DNA of 64,000 nt. Source: Apteryx mantelli. Its lineage: Eukaryota; Chordata; Aves; Apterygiformes; Apterygidae. The notes below the pieces were generated by a model. That model was not told the origin of the DNA. It did no database searches and was given only the letters and a program-made list of their open reading frames with translations. Positions 62,513 through 64,000 of the stretch are shown here, in pieces. The stretch covers positions 5,766,001 to 5,830,000 of the forward strand of contig NC_089984.1 in assembly GCF_036417845.1 (NCBI RefSeq). Reading direction: 5' to 3'. Within the stretch, counting starts at the first letter, position 1. Each line of letters starts with the position of its first letter. Made by a program: the position numbers and the translations under genes.

Positions 62513-64000
62513 GTAAATGCCTTACACTTCTTTGCCTTTTGGAATCCTAAATTCTGTTCGTAGTGGGGTGTGTGTGTGTGTGATTCTGTGTCCTCTTGAA
62601 CGCAGAGGTGCGTGCAGTTGGGTGCGTGCGGTGTGCTTTCTTGCCTCATAACTCTTGGTGACACACTGTTTAAAGGGGACAGGGGGGAGGCTGGAAATTC
62701 TGTGTAATTAAGAGAGCCAGGTAACAGCAGTCCAGGACTGTCAGACTTTTCTAGAAGACACGATTTCAGCGTGCCCTGTTTCAGATAAGGAGGAGAACGC
62801 TCCACGACAGAAAATGTGCTGCAGCTAGGTTGCCTCAAAATACACCTGTCACCTGGGTATCGTGGATGTTTTTGTTTTCTTAATTCTATATTTGCCAAAG
62901 TTGTGACATGGAAAAGAGTGCCTTTTAGGGAAAGGCAGCCGTTCCTCTGGTCTTGGATGTCACCTTATTCTAATGTACTGAATAAACAATAACAAATAGT
63001 AGTATTCTCCCTTCTGTATAAAATTGACTTTGTCTCCCAGGTTTTGCATATGTCTTTTGGTTTGAAGTTACCTGGGGGTGAAAGAGCTTTAACAAGGCAG
63101 TACTTAATTGGAGGCACTCAGCTGCTTATTCACAATTTCAGTTTATCAAATCCTGTTTGAGAAACCAGATCCCAAGGTTCTTGTTTCTAAATTAAAAATA
63201 ATACAGCTCAACTGTCAGAATGTAACAGGAGGAAGAAGAAGGTCCAAGAAGAAGAAAAAAAACAACCAACCCTGACTGGCTTGCCTTCTGTATCCATATG
63301 GTTTGACTGTGCAGCTCCAAATGTGCATTTAAGATACAGTCAAGTTGATTTATTTTTGTATCAGTTGCCAGTTGCTTTTAAAATAAGATTTAAACTTGTC
63401 TAAATCATTTTCCTGCCTTTTCCTTTGTTTTTTAGCCTAAATGGTGCTTGGTCCAGAGAAAGCTGAGCAGATGTAGGTTAGATGAATAAGCACATTAAAT
63501 ATAGGACAAACTGTTAGCTAGGTCTGTTATGAATTAAAGCAGATGTGGGTTATACGTGGGCACATCAGTCATGAGGCTATCCTTGGTCACAGCCCCGATA
63601 CTGGGTAGACAGAAGTGAGTTGTAAAGCTCGGTAAAGGCTGATGCATTGTATTTGTGAAGTAACATTTTGAACTGTAAACAAGAAAGTACAAACAATTCT
63701 TTTTGTCTACCCCCAAAACATCTCTTCCTGCTCTCCTGTCAGGCAGCCTTGCTGCAGAGCTGCGAGGCAGAGCCCCGGTTGTTTGGTGATTAAACCTCTT
63801 TGCTGCTGCAGAAAAGCCCTGGCATTATGTCTCTGGAATATGACTAAATAATTTCCTTATGGAATAGAAATAAACCTCATCACTGAAAATAGAAAAACCG
63901 CGTGGATCTCTGAACATGTGGCAGATTGAAACTTCTAACCTTGCTGAGATAATTGTTTTCCTACAAAATGTTTGACTTGTGGTAAAGCCTTGCAGATAGA
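62513..64000 (+). other. P4HA1 intron 8, right edge
   Basis: This stretch starts at the exon 8 donor (GTAAAT at 62513). A short (TG)n lies at about 62569-62582. I looked for the next exon, which should encode a sequence like the human LRRATISNPITG segment, and did not find it before 64000. Confidence 0.6.

Noticed and set aside
63435-63475. Possible P4HA1 exon 9 after a TTTTTTAG acceptor
   Set aside because: The translation does not resemble the expected LRRAT-type sequence and runs into a stop codon in the frame required after exon 8.

Overview
This is vertebrate nuclear DNA, almost certainly from a bird. The genes are split by short introns. The promoters lie in CpG islands. The only interspersed repeats I recognise are worn CR1 LINE fragments. 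The encoded proteins resemble their human counterparts with the moderate divergence expected of an avian orthologue. I cannot fix the species; a galliform such as chicken would fit. I recognise no bacterial operon, CRISPR array, tRNA, rRNA, retroviral or LTR element.

Four conserved genes account for the window, in the same neighbourhood as on human chromosome 10q22 (FAM149B1, ECD, NUDT13, P4HA1). Positions 865-9275 (minus) hold the first nine coding exons of FAM149B1, a ciliary gene; its 3' end lies off the left edge. Positions 8870-10030 are a CpG island that serves FAM149B1 and ECD head to head, with start codons only 155 bp apart. Positions 9431-20782 (plus) hold all 13 coding exons of ECD, with a poly(A) signal at 21397. 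Positions 21420-30398 are intergenic and poor in recognisable features, between convergent gene ends. Positions 30399-35615 (minus) hold all eight coding exons of NUDT13, a mitochondrial Nudix hydrolase, with its promoter near 37.3-37.4 kb. Positions 37430-42900 are intergenic, with one CR1 fragment and one well-spliced candidate exon. Positions 42930-43740 are the CpG-island promoter of P4HA1 with a TATA box. After a non-coding first exon and a 7 kb intron, coding exons 2-8 of P4HA1 run from 50317 to 62512. The catalytic C-terminal third lies off the right edge.

The genes do not form a pathway. ECD is a nuclear/cytoplasmic cofactor of splicing-factor assembly and the cell cycle. FAM149B1 acts at the primary cilium. 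NUDT13 hydrolyses dinucleotides in mitochondria. P4HA1 hydroxylates collagen prolines in the endoplasmic reticulum. All exon boundaries below were worked out by hand from reading-frame phase, splice dinucleotides and remembered human protein sequences; no alignment was run. I found no credible new biological system. The best leads are a near-perfect 101 bp hairpin in P4HA1 intron 4, an X-box-like site in the FAM149B1/ECD promoter, a ZNF143-type motif at NUDT13, hypoxia-type cores at P4HA1, and an unassigned candidate exon at 41.4 kb.
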